Assembly: GCA_019239895.1 (NCBI GenBank)
Contig: JAFAZH010000032.1
Coordinates: 1-64,000 of the forward strand
Direction of reading: 5' to 3'
Length of the DNA stretch: 64,000 nucleotides
Origin: Abditibacteriaceae bacterium
Lineage (GTDB): Bacteria > Armatimonadota > Abditibacteriia > Abditibacteriales > Abditibacteriaceae
The notes under the pieces are model-generated. The model was not told the DNA's origin. It worked only from the letters and a program-made list of their open reading frames with translations, and did no database searches. The translations under genes were made by a program, and so were the position numbers. Position 1 is the first letter of the stretch. Every line of letters begins with the position of its first letter. This document shows positions 34,453 through 42,814 of the stretch, piece after piece.

Positions 34453-35466
34453 TCAGGGCACAGCCGGTATAGGCAGCTCATCCAGCAAGCGTTGCAGCAC
34501 GCCTTGAGTGGTGGTGCCGCTCATGGCCGTTTCTGCCGTGCCCTGAAGAATTAAGCGATGGGATAGGACATGAGGAGCTAAGCGTTTAATGTCATCGGGT
34601 ATAACAAACTCGCGCCCGGCAATAATAGCGGCGGCCTGGGCCGCGCGTTGCAAATCTAATGAAGCGCGCGGGCTGGCTCCCAGAGCAATCTGTGGCAAAC
34701 CGCGTGTGCCTGCCGTAATAGCGACGATATATTCACGGGCGGCTTGAGAAAGGTGGACACAGGTTGTGATGCGCTGTAGATCGTGCGCTTGTTCGGCTTG
34801 CAACACGGCCTCGGCTCGTGTGACCAGGGCATCCGAGGGGCTGTTTTCCTGTTGCCCTTGAGCTGTGTTGCCTACCTCGGAGTGGCGAGCTAAAAGCTCT
34901 TCTTCTTCTTTTCTTTCCGGGTAGCCCAGGCGCACGCGCAGCAGAAAACGATCCATCTGCGCTTCGGGCAGAGGATAAGTGCCGCGATATTCGACCGGAT
35001 TTTGTGTGGCGATCACAAAGAAAGGGCGCGGCAGCGGGTGGGTTACCCCATCAGCAGTGACATGGCCTTCACCCATTGCTTCCAAGAGTGCGCTCTGGGT
35101 TTTGGGAGTAGCGCGGTTGATTTCATCGGCTAATACCAGATGGGCGAAGATGGGGCCGGGGTTGAAGACAAACTCTTCTGTTTTTTGATTGTAAATGGTC
35201 AGGCCCGTGACATCGCCCGGCAGCAAATCGGGAGTGAACTGAATGCGCTTAAAGGTGCCGCCAATCGCTTTGGCCATTGCCTTGGTTAGAGTGGTTTTGC
35301 CAACGCCCGGAATATCTTCAATGAGCACATGGCCCTGGGCTAAAAGGGCAATCACCAGGAGTTCGATGGTCTCACGCTTGCCGACAATAACCCTTTCAAC
35401 TTGGTTGATAACCCGCCGTGCCTCATCCCGCGCCTGCACCGCAGCTTCAGGTGTGATTGTGTTCAT
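34453..35466 (-). CDS. MoxR-family AAA+ ATPase
   Basis: 337 residues. Walker A is GVGKTTLTKAMAKA (about 55-68), Walker B is LADEINRATPK (about 116-126), and sensor 1 is FVIATQNPVEYRGTYPLPEAQMDRF, given here by position about 149-173. MoxR ATPases act as chaperones that mature envelope or metal enzymes. It is first in the leftward MoxR, DUF58, transglutaminase set. Confidence 0.93.
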   Translation of the reverse strand: MNTITPEAAVQARDEARRVINQVERVIVGKRETIELLVIALLAQGHVLIEDIPGVGKTTLTKAMAKAIGGTFKRIQFTPDLLPGDVTGLTIYNQKTEEFVFNPGPIFAHLVLADEINRATPKTQSALLEAMGEGHVTADGVTHPLPRPFFVIATQNPVEYRGTYPLPEAQMDRFLLRVRLGYPERKEEEELLARHSEVGNTAQGQQENSPSDALVTRAEAVLQAEQAHDLQRITTCVHLSQAAREYIVAITAGTRGLPQIALGASPRASLDLQRAAQAAAIIAGREFVIPDDIKRLAPHVLSHRLILQGTAETAMSGTTTQGVLQRLLDELPIPAVP

Positions 35467-35565
35467 TGTTAATTAAGGGGCACAGAAATTATAAATGATT
35501 TGATCCGAGCCAAAAGATAAACCCTAGTCCAAAGCACCTGAATGCGCGCTGAATTTACAGATGCA

Positions 35566-36915
35566 TCAAGGCGGCAACACGGCCTGGACTTTCCAGAGAT
35601 TAACCGTGTTGTCCTGACTTCCTGTCGCCAGGGTATAACCATCAGGCGAAAAGGCGACCGAACTGGCAATACTGCCGTGCCCTTTCAGCTTATAAAGGCC
35701 CTTGCCAGTCTCGACATTCCATAAACGTACGGTCTTATCATAGCTGCCACTGGCCAGCAGTTTGCCATCAGGCGAAAAGGCTAAGGCGACAACATTTAAA
35801 GGGTGTCCACGCAAGGTGTGCAATAGCTGACCGCTACGCGCATCCCGCAAACGAATACGCGGGCCGCTGCAATCGGCGATGATGTGTCCATCGGGTGTGA
35901 TAGCGACGGCGTTTACCTCTCCAATATCGCGGGCCAGATTGCGGAGCAACTTGCCAGTGCGGACATCCCAGAGCCGGACAGTGGCATCATAACCGGCAGT
36001 CGCTAATTTGGTGCCATCGGGTGTAAAAGCAACCGAGAGCACCCCGCCGCGGTGCCCAATGAGCTTGTGCTTGAGCGTGCCAGTTTGCGGGTCCCATAAG
36101 CGCACCATGTCGCCACTGCCACTGGCCAGGGTTTTTCCATCAGGCGAGTAGGCCAGGGAATTGACTGCATAACCATTACCGATTAAGGTTTTGGTGACAC
36201 TTCCAGTTTCTGTGTTCCACAACCGTACTGTGCTGTCGTAGCTGCCCGTCGCCAGTTCGGTGTTGTTGGGGGAGAAAGCTACCGCGTCCACCCAGTTCGA
36301 GTGACCACTGAGGGTATGCAGTAGCTCGCCTGTCTCCGCATTCCAGAGCCGGGCTGTTTTATCTCGACTACCGGTGGCTAACAATTTCCCATTGGGTGAG
36401 AAAATGACAGCTAAGACACCCCCGGTGTGACCTTTCAAGATTCTCTGAAGGTTGGTGCCGATGTCGTAAACCGGTGGCTCTGGCGGCGGCGGCAGCCGCT
36501 TTGGTGGAGGCGTGCGGTGGGGCAGCGGGTGGCTGATGTCTAATTCTCGCAAGTGCTGGCGTGCCCGTCCCACATAAGGGCCATTGGGGTCAAGAGCCAG
36601 CACTTTTCGATAGGCGATCCGCGCCTTGTCTTTTTGCCCGGTCTTCTGATAGGCTGCGCCCAGATAGGCATAGGTCAGAGGATAACCGGGGTCAGCACCC
36701 TGCGCTGCTTCGCAAAGTGTGATGGCGCGTTTATAATCGCCACGATTAAAAGCGGCTGAAGCCCGCACCACGATTTCAATAGCCCGCTCGCGTGCTGGGG
36801 TTAAGCCCTCTTGTGCCTGCCCTGGATGTAAACTACCTAAACCAAACCAACCAACCAACAACAATGTGTTGAGTAGGTTGCGGCCCCTGTTAAATCTTAT
36901 CGCTCCTGAAGCCAT
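35566..36915 (-). CDS. Exported TPR-WD40 protein with one seven-bladed propeller
   Basis: 449 residues. A signal peptide or anchor (about 15-34) is followed by a TPR pair (about 47-115, with AAQGADPGYPLTYAYLGAAY and KVLALDPNGPYVGRA), a Pro-rich hinge (RTPPPKRLPPPPEPP) and seven WD40 repeats (about 160-447). The repeats are well conserved (GHxxxVxxVAFSPDG...LATGSxDxTVRLW), except blade 5 where the Trp is replaced (IRLRD). It is a probable extracytoplasmic scaffold. It sits 84 bases downstream of the Ser/Thr kinase stop and may belong to the same transcript. Confidence 0.85.
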   Translation of the reverse strand: MASGAIRFNRGRNLLNTLLLVGWFGLGSLHPGQAQEGLTPARERAIEIVVRASAAFNRGDYKRAITLCEAAQGADPGYPLTYAYLGAAYQKTGQKDKARIAYRKVLALDPNGPYVGRARQHLRELDISHPLPHRTPPPKRLPPPPEPPVYDIGTNLQRILKGHTGGVLAVIFSPNGKLLATGSRDKTARLWNAETGELLHTLSGHSNWVDAVAFSPNNTELATGSYDSTVRLWNTETGSVTKTLIGNGYAVNSLAYSPDGKTLASGSGDMVRLWDPQTGTLKHKLIGHRGGVLSVAFTPDGTKLATAGYDATVRLWDVRTGKLLRNLARDIGEVNAVAITPDGHIIADCSGPRIRLRDARSGQLLHTLRGHPLNVVALAFSPDGKLLASGSYDKTVRLWNVETGKGLYKLKGHGSIASSVAFSPDGYTLATGSQDNTVNLWKVQAVLPP

Positions 36916-36999
36916 ACGGGTATAAAGCTTATATCACAAGCCGTAGTTTGGCTAATGGGGTAACTACTGGAGTTGTCTGCAACTGCACAGGGAAAACCA

Positions 37000-38913
37000 T
37001 TATGGCGGTAGCGGAGCCTCGCGGATACGATGCGGGCGAGCAGTGGCGGGCCACCTTTTTTGCGGATGCCAGGTATGTTGCTGGTGTTCTACCATACGAC
37101 GGGGCGCTACGAAGCGGGGCACAACTCTACGATGTATGCTTTGTACCGGTGCTGAATGTGGTACAGCATGATGTGGTACAGCATGTGGTGCGATATGAGG
37201 CCGTGGAGCCGGGGGGCTTGCGGTGCCCACAAGTTCTAACTGCGGCACGGGCTGTTTCACCACATGGCTGTCTGTAATCCGGCGTGATATTTGTCGCAAA
37301 CCCTGTGTAATAATCTCGACGGTTACTTGCCTTTGCCCGGCCTGGCCCTTTTGTTGCAGGTGCTTTTGGCCTAAAAGTAAACTTGCCGTCTTCTCAATGC
37401 GCGTGGTAAAAGGCACAACTTGCATTCTGCTGATGTGTTTTACCTCTTGGGCCGGGGTCGTAATCTTTGGTGTGGCTGTTGTTGGCGTGGCAGTGACCTG
37501 ATGAGTTGTTGCTGTAGTAACGGATGCGCCCGCAGTTGGAACGGGAGAAGCAACAGGTGCCAGTGTAGAAACTGTGACTGTATTGGTCGCTAGGGCTTTT
37601 GTGGTGTCTCCCCCCGGAGTATGGTCACGGTTCATTAAGAAAAAGCTACCGCCAGCCAATCCAATAACAGCCGCTCCCAACAATGCGGGCATCAGGCGAG
37701 ATGAAGACTGTTTTTTTCTCACGCCATCTGTTTCCGGTGTAGCTTGTGCCGCGACCGGCGGGGGTGCCACGGGTGGCGTTGCGCTGACCGCTTTATCACT
37801 TGGTTGTGCTGTCAATGTCGCTGATTCCGACCCCGCTAATGGTGATGCTGTGGTGCCATTGGCTGATAGGGGATGACTTTGATCTGACTTCTCTGGTGTT
37901 GATGTTTCTGGTGTGCCGCGAAAGAGGACGCCTTCTTTGGCAGGAGCTTGTGGCGTGTTAGTCGGAGCCTGAGAGCTTGGTGTGGCTAAGGTGGGCAATG
38001 TCGCTCTGGGCGCAGGAGCAACTCGAACCGCTTCTGTGGCCGCCGGGGGAAATACTAAGACTTCGCCCGAAAGCGCGCGGATAAACTCTTCGCAGGTAAT
38101 AAACCGGTCATCGGTATGCTTGGCCAGGGCCTTCAGAACAGCATTGTTAGCAGCTAGAGATAAACCCGGAATCTGCTCGACCAGGGGGCGGGGTAAGTGA
38201 TGCACATGGCTCATCAGAATGGACATGCGGCTGACCCCTTCGCCAGCGGTAAAAGGAGGATGGCCGCACAGCATCTCATAAGCCACAATGCCCAATGAGT
38301 AAATGTCAGTGCGACGATCTACGGGGTCGCCGCTGCCCGCCTGCTCTGGTGACATATATTCAGGGGTGCCGACAATCATGCCGCTTTTAGTCAGCCGGGT
38401 GCCGCCATCATCTTCTGCCGCACGGGAAATGCCGAAATCCACAACTTTCGCAAACCACTCACCGGGCACCGGGCCTTCCTGAAGCAAGATATTGCCGGGT
38501 TTAATGTCGCGGTGGATAAAGCCCCGACGGTGGGCATAATCAAGCGCAGCGGAGACCTGGCGCAAAATCGGCAGGGCTTCATCAAGCGGCAAGCGGCCAC
38601 ATTGCTTGAGTAGCGCGGCGAGGTCAACCCCATCCACTAAGTCCATTGCAAAGAATTGCACTGGCGCTTCCGGTTCACTGACGTTATGAATGGCAACAAT
38701 ATGGGGATGGTGCAACTGCGCCGCGATGCGCGCTTCAGTCAGAAGTCGTTGAATGAAATCGGGATTTGCCCCCTGGGTGCCCTGGAAGCGCGGCACTTTT
38801 AACGCTTCAAAGCGATGCAGGCCAGTGTGCCATGCCTTATAGACGACTGCCATGCCGCCTTCGCCAATGCTTTCTTTAATTTCGTAGGGGCCAACCCGAC
38901 TGCCAATATCCAT
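37000..38913 (-). CDS. Membrane Ser/Thr protein kinase with an extracytoplasmic G5 domain and His/Pro-rich tail
   Basis: 637 residues. The Hanks-type kinase domain (about 10-285) has GEGGMAVVYKA, the ATP Lys39, HRDIKPGN with Asp136 and Asn141, DFG at 159-161, and the GTPEYMSPEQA activation-loop end. A Pro/Ala/Thr-rich juxtamembrane stretch leads to one membrane segment (about 407-427). Outside it, residues 497-564 match the G5 domain pattern, from VVPFTTRIEK to QPVPQLELVGT. The last 70 residues are rich in His and Pro (IAPHAVPHHAVPHSAP). Bacterial kinases often carry PASTA or NHL sensors here. G5 domains are known mainly from peptidoglycan-related surface proteins, so a cell-wall or metal signal is plausible (inferred). 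Confidence 0.9.
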   Translation of the reverse strand: MDIGSRVGPYEIKESIGEGGMAVVYKAWHTGLHRFEALKVPRFQGTQGANPDFIQRLLTEARIAAQLHHPHIVAIHNVSEPEAPVQFFAMDLVDGVDLAALLKQCGRLPLDEALPILRQVSAALDYAHRRGFIHRDIKPGNILLQEGPVPGEWFAKVVDFGISRAAEDDGGTRLTKSGMIVGTPEYMSPEQAGSGDPVDRRTDIYSLGIVAYEMLCGHPPFTAGEGVSRMSILMSHVHHLPRPLVEQIPGLSLAANNAVLKALAKHTDDRFITCEEFIRALSGEVLVFPPAATEAVRVAPAPRATLPTLATPSSQAPTNTPQAPAKEGVLFRGTPETSTPEKSDQSHPLSANGTTASPLAGSESATLTAQPSDKAVSATPPVAPPPVAAQATPETDGVRKKQSSSRLMPALLGAAVIGLAGGSFFLMNRDHTPGGDTTKALATNTVTVSTLAPVASPVPTAGASVTTATTHQVTATPTTATPKITTPAQEVKHISRMQVVPFTTRIEKTASLLLGQKHLQQKGQAGQRQVTVEIITQGLRQISRRITDSHVVKQPVPQLELVGTASPPAPRPHIAPHAVPHHAVPHSAPVQSIHRRVVPRFVAPRRMVEHQQHTWHPQKRWPATARPHRIREAPLPP

Positions 38914-39198
38914 TATCTATCTTTTGCAGACACCAGCAAAAACTGCGTTAAAGGTACAGAGTTCAGGCAATAGGAGGTAAGAGATACAGGTATAATCCGC
39001 CCAAACTTCCATTGCCACAATTATTTTACCAAATCAGAATCAGCAGCGATTCACTGAAATGCAAGGGGAAGAGCCAAGAACACACAAGGGTAGATTTTTG
39101 GAAGATGGACAACAGAGGTTGTGGAGAGCGGGGCTTGCGCCCTCTTCCAATCGGTGAGATCGGGAATGGAGTCCGTAGTGATGGGGTTTAATAACCGC

Positions 39199-40839
39199 TT
39201 ATTGGACAGTCTCGAAATCCTGAATAGCCGTCACCCGAAAGGCGGGGAGGGTGCCCTCGTGTTTGGCTTCAATCGTTTTATTGATGGCCTCCACGATTTT
39301 CCACACCCACTGGTAGACTTGCGGACTAATCAGCACTTCTCCGGCCAGGGCACCATCGCTATAGCGCGTGGCGCGGTTGACAGCCTCGCCAATAACGGTG
39401 AGTTCCATCCGGTCTAAGACCCCAATGAAACCATGCAAGACTTCGCCGGAGTGAATGCCAATACCAATCTGGCAGGTGGCTTTGCCTTGCGCCGCTCGCT
39501 CGGCATTCAGTTTCTCCATCGCGGCCTGCATATCCAGGGCAGCGCGCACGGCATTTTCGTGCTGCTGCGGGTCTTTTTTGGGGCTGCCAAACACGGCTAA
39601 AATCGCGTCGCCGATATATTTATCCACCGTGCCGCTGTGGGCAAAGACGATGGGAATTAAACGCCCAAAGTATTCATTCAGTAACTCAACAACTTCAATT
39701 GGCTCCATATTGCGGGAGAGGTTGGTAAAGCCGCGAATATCGGAGACTAAAATGGTGACTTCGCTTCGCTCGCCGCTCAGTTGCAAGCTGCCGTAACTGA
39801 GAAGTTGTTCCGCTACGCTCGGCGAGAATTGACGCAACAGGTTCGCTTTGAGAGCCGATTCCCGGCGCAAATCTTCCTGCAACTTCTGATTGGCTAAGAC
39901 CATCGCCACATAGTTGGCAACGGTCAGCAACAAACGCAAGTCATTTTCGTTAAACACAGTGCTGCTCTGGGGATTATCTACACACAGCACGCCCAGCGCC
40001 ACATCGCGCCAGAGCAGGGGGGCGTACATGCCGCTTTCGATGCGATATTGCAAGATACTGCCGCCGACTGGCTCTTCCTGGGGTTGTTCGCTGCGCCGCC
40101 AGATAAAGCCGATGCGCTCGCGGATGGCGCGGCGGGCAAGTGTCTCACTCACCACCGGGCCTTCCCCCGAACGGAAGGCTTTGAGTAACAGGGCATCATT
40201 TTCGCCCCCACGCAGCAACAACGCGCCGCGTGTGGCGTCTGGTATCGCTTCGACTAACCGCTCGACGATAGTCTGCAATAAGTCATCAAGATCATTGAGC
40301 GTGCCACATTTTAACAGCACTTCATAAAGCAGAGATAGGCGCTGCCCGGCGGTAGTCGCTCCTGCATCGGTGGCAGTCGCTTCGATAAAAGCCGCATCCG
40401 GGTTGCCCGCGACCAAAGCTTCGGCGATTTGGCCCTGCGGCTCGGTTGGTAATGCTGTGACAGCAACATCCGGGGCGTAACTGGTAAGATTGCTGTGCCT
40501 ATCATCGGCTTCACTGTGGGGAGGAGCCGGAGGCAATCCGGCCACTTGCAAAGTCGTCTCGCCAATGGTGATAAGAAAACCGGCATATAAGGGCTGCGCC
40601 CCTTTGCCTTTAATTTCACTGTTATTAATTTGGGTGCCGTGCGTGCTGCCTAAGTCTTCAATCCAGTAGTCGGAGCCTTCCCGCCAGATGCGGGCGTGGG
40701 GGCGCGATACGGTCAAATCAGGGGTGAGGTCTAAATCTGGCACGGGGGTGGCACCCATGCGCGGGCGCCCAATAACCACCTGGGTCGTGTCGCAGTCAAA
40801 GACCTGTTGCTCACCGCGATAAAAGTATAAAATCCGCAT
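39199..40839 (-). CDS. FHA-GAF-class III adenylate/guanylate cyclase
   Basis: 546 residues, no membrane segment. The FHA domain (about 20-100) keeps the phosphothreonine-binding GRP...SRPHARI...GSTHGTQIN residues. The GAF domain spans about 170-320 and the class III cyclase about 355-505. The cyclase has metal Asp367 and Asp411, the adenine-selective Lys407 (DKYIGD), and transition-state Asn488 and Arg492. Thr481 occupies the second specificity position. Lys and Thr suggest ATP as substrate. It starts 11 bases after the PP2C stop, so they form one operon. An FHA reader on a cyclase next to a kinase and phosphatase suggests phosphorylation-gated cAMP production (inferred). Confidence 0.92.
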   Translation of the reverse strand: MRILYFYRGEQQVFDCDTTQVVIGRPRMGATPVPDLDLTPDLTVSRPHARIWREGSDYWIEDLGSTHGTQINNSEIKGKGAQPLYAGFLITIGETTLQVAGLPPAPPHSEADDRHSNLTSYAPDVAVTALPTEPQGQIAEALVAGNPDAAFIEATATDAGATTAGQRLSLLYEVLLKCGTLNDLDDLLQTIVERLVEAIPDATRGALLLRGGENDALLLKAFRSGEGPVVSETLARRAIRERIGFIWRRSEQPQEEPVGGSILQYRIESGMYAPLLWRDVALGVLCVDNPQSSTVFNENDLRLLLTVANYVAMVLANQKLQEDLRRESALKANLLRQFSPSVAEQLLSYGSLQLSGERSEVTILVSDIRGFTNLSRNMEPIEVVELLNEYFGRLIPIVFAHSGTVDKYIGDAILAVFGSPKKDPQQHENAVRAALDMQAAMEKLNAERAAQGKATCQIGIGIHSGEVLHGFIGVLDRMELTVIGEAVNRATRYSDGALAGEVLISPQVYQWVWKIVEAINKTIEAKHEGTLPAFRVTAIQDFETVQ

Positions 40840-40850
40840 AGCCCAATAAG

Positions 40851-42698
40851 TTATTCCGTAGTCACGCGGAATGTTGCTAACTGCTGTCCAGTGGCTTCTC
40901 CGCTTTTGGCAAATTCCAGAGAATACTCCCCAGTCGGCTGATTCCTGGTAGGAATCGTCATTTTGATATGCCCTTGTTCATCCTTCGTGCTCCGTTGGGG
41001 TTCACCACTGCTGGCTGCATCGGAAGCTGTCCCCGATTGCTCTTGAAAGCGACAGATAAGTTCTCTGTTGCCACTCTGTAATTGCTTATAGGCGGTGTCC
41101 CAGTGCCGAAATTCGACTAAAGCGCGATGCGGGCGGGTGGGGTCGGCTTCGGCGCGGTTGCCGTTTTCGCCACTTTTGACTTCTACCACAGAATTCTTGC
41201 ACGCGATAAGAATAACTTTACGCTCTGGGTCGAGCCAGAGGCTAATGTCTTTTGCTGTTGCGGATGGGTTGGTTACGCCTGTTGATGTATTCGCTGCGGA
41301 GGGAATGTCAGATGTCTGTGGGGTGGCATCCACTGCCGGGGCAGCCGTTGTGTTAGTATCCCCTGATCTAGATAAATTTGATGTTGTGGTCACGGAACTC
41401 TTGGTTTGACTTTGGGCTGAGCTATTATCCTTATGCTTGCGCCCTGAATAGACGCCATAGGCGGCAGCCGATATGACCACAATACCAGCAAGAGCGGCCA
41501 ATGCTGCTGGAGATTTTAACGTATTGGATAAAGAGTTTTGGCGGCCAACAAGACGGCCTGAACTCTTGGATGAATAATTACTGGGCTTGGGCATAGTGTC
41601 TTCTGTCTCCCCGGCGGCTGGTTTAGTGGGAACTTCAGCAGTTATTGGTGCCGCAGGCGGCTCCATAATCCTGCTTGGCGCAGGATTATCTGGCGCTTGC
41701 AGTTCCGCAGGGGTTGAAGCAGTTATGATGCCATCGCTAACTAGAGCTTCTCCTGTCGATTCATCGCTGCTGAAATGAGCGGGGTGAGCGGTTTCAATAG
41801 CAGGATCACCGATGACTGGTGCCGCAACAGGAGTTTCAGGGGGATAGCTAAAACGCGCAGCCACAACGGAGATATTATCGTTGCCGCCACGATCATTGGC
41901 GACATCAACCAGACTCTCGCAGGCCCCTTGCAGCGTATCGCGCGTATGGACGAAGTAACTCAGTTCGGCGGGCGTGATATGTTCGGTTAAGCCATCGGAG
42001 CAGAGCAGGAGGACATCACCTGCTGCCCATTGTCCTATAAAAACCGCAGGCTCAAGGTCGGGTGCCACGCCAATCGCTTTGGAAAGATGGTTGCGAAAAG
42101 GCGAGGTGCGGGCCTGTTCTGCCGTTAAGCGTCCCTCGCGCACCGCTTCGGCTACCAGGGAATCGTCCTGCGTCAGTTGCTCCACAGCGTCCGCCGCTGC
42201 CTCGGCCCGAATCAAGTAGGCGCGGCTATCGCCGACCTGACCGATGCAATACTCGCCGGGGCGCACCAAACACAGGGTTAGTGTAGTGCCCGGCAGATTC
42301 TGCCCGGTATGGCCTCCATTCAAACTTTGTTTATAGACGAGCCGATTTATATATTGGAGGGATTCTGCAACGCGCTGGATCAAGCTGTCGCCTGTCACAT
42401 CCTCGGTGGATAATCTTTGCGCTTGATTGGTTAAGAAAATCTGGGTGACGGTGGTGCCTGCCAGACCACTCGCTACTTCGCCGCCCAGGTGTCCGCCCAT
42501 GCCATCCGCCACCATCAAAAGAGCGGATATTTGCCAGGGATTGGGGTGTGGCGGGGCGATGACCTCCGCAATGGCGGTATCTTCGTTGAGGTCTCGGACA
42601 CGACCCACATCCGTGGCAATTCCTATTTCCAGGATGATGTCTTCGGATGTGCCCGTGCCACTGTGGGTTCTGTCAATGCTTGGTTCCGGTGCAGCCAC
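40851..42698 (-). CDS. PP2C-type Ser/Thr phosphatase with membrane anchor
   Basis: 615 residues from GTG 42698, chosen because AGAGGAG lies 7 bases upstream; an in-frame GTG at 42740 has no such site. The PP2C domain (about 22-285) has VADGMGGHLGGE, LPGTTLTLC, VGDSRAYLI, CSDGLTEH and GGNDNISVV, covering the metal Asp residues. A linker leads to one membrane segment (about 398-417) and an extracytoplasmic region of about 200 residues with Ser/Thr-rich and beta-like parts and no recognised domain. It is the natural opponent of the kinase at 37000-38913 and co-transcribed with the FHA-cyclase. Confidence 0.88.
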   Translation of the reverse strand: MAAPEPSIDRTHSGTGTSEDIILEIGIATDVGRVRDLNEDTAIAEVIAPPHPNPWQISALLMVADGMGGHLGGEVASGLAGTTVTQIFLTNQAQRLSTEDVTGDSLIQRVAESLQYINRLVYKQSLNGGHTGQNLPGTTLTLCLVRPGEYCIGQVGDSRAYLIRAEAAADAVEQLTQDDSLVAEAVREGRLTAEQARTSPFRNHLSKAIGVAPDLEPAVFIGQWAAGDVLLLCSDGLTEHITPAELSYFVHTRDTLQGACESLVDVANDRGGNDNISVVAARFSYPPETPVAAPVIGDPAIETAHPAHFSSDESTGEALVSDGIITASTPAELQAPDNPAPSRIMEPPAAPITAEVPTKPAAGETEDTMPKPSNYSSKSSGRLVGRQNSLSNTLKSPAALAALAGIVVISAAAYGVYSGRKHKDNSSAQSQTKSSVTTTSNLSRSGDTNTTAAPAVDATPQTSDIPSAANTSTGVTNPSATAKDISLWLDPERKVILIACKNSVVEVKSGENGNRAEADPTRPHRALVEFRHWDTAYKQLQSGNRELICRFQEQSGTASDAASSGEPQRSTKDEQGHIKMTIPTRNQPTGEYSLEFAKSGEATGQQLATFRVTTE

Positions 42699-42814
42699 GC
42701 AAAATCTCCTCTGCAAAGTATCCGCCACTAGCTTAGCCACTCTGCTGAGGTTTAGTCTGCCATGTCTGCATGAATCAAGCGTAGCCGCTTGGTAGCGCAG
42801 GCTTGGTGCAGAGG

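Noticed and set aside
36948..37277. Plus-strand open frame opposite the kinase C-terminus
   Set aside because: It is a shadow of the His/Pro-rich tail of the kinase gene, without a ribosome-binding site.
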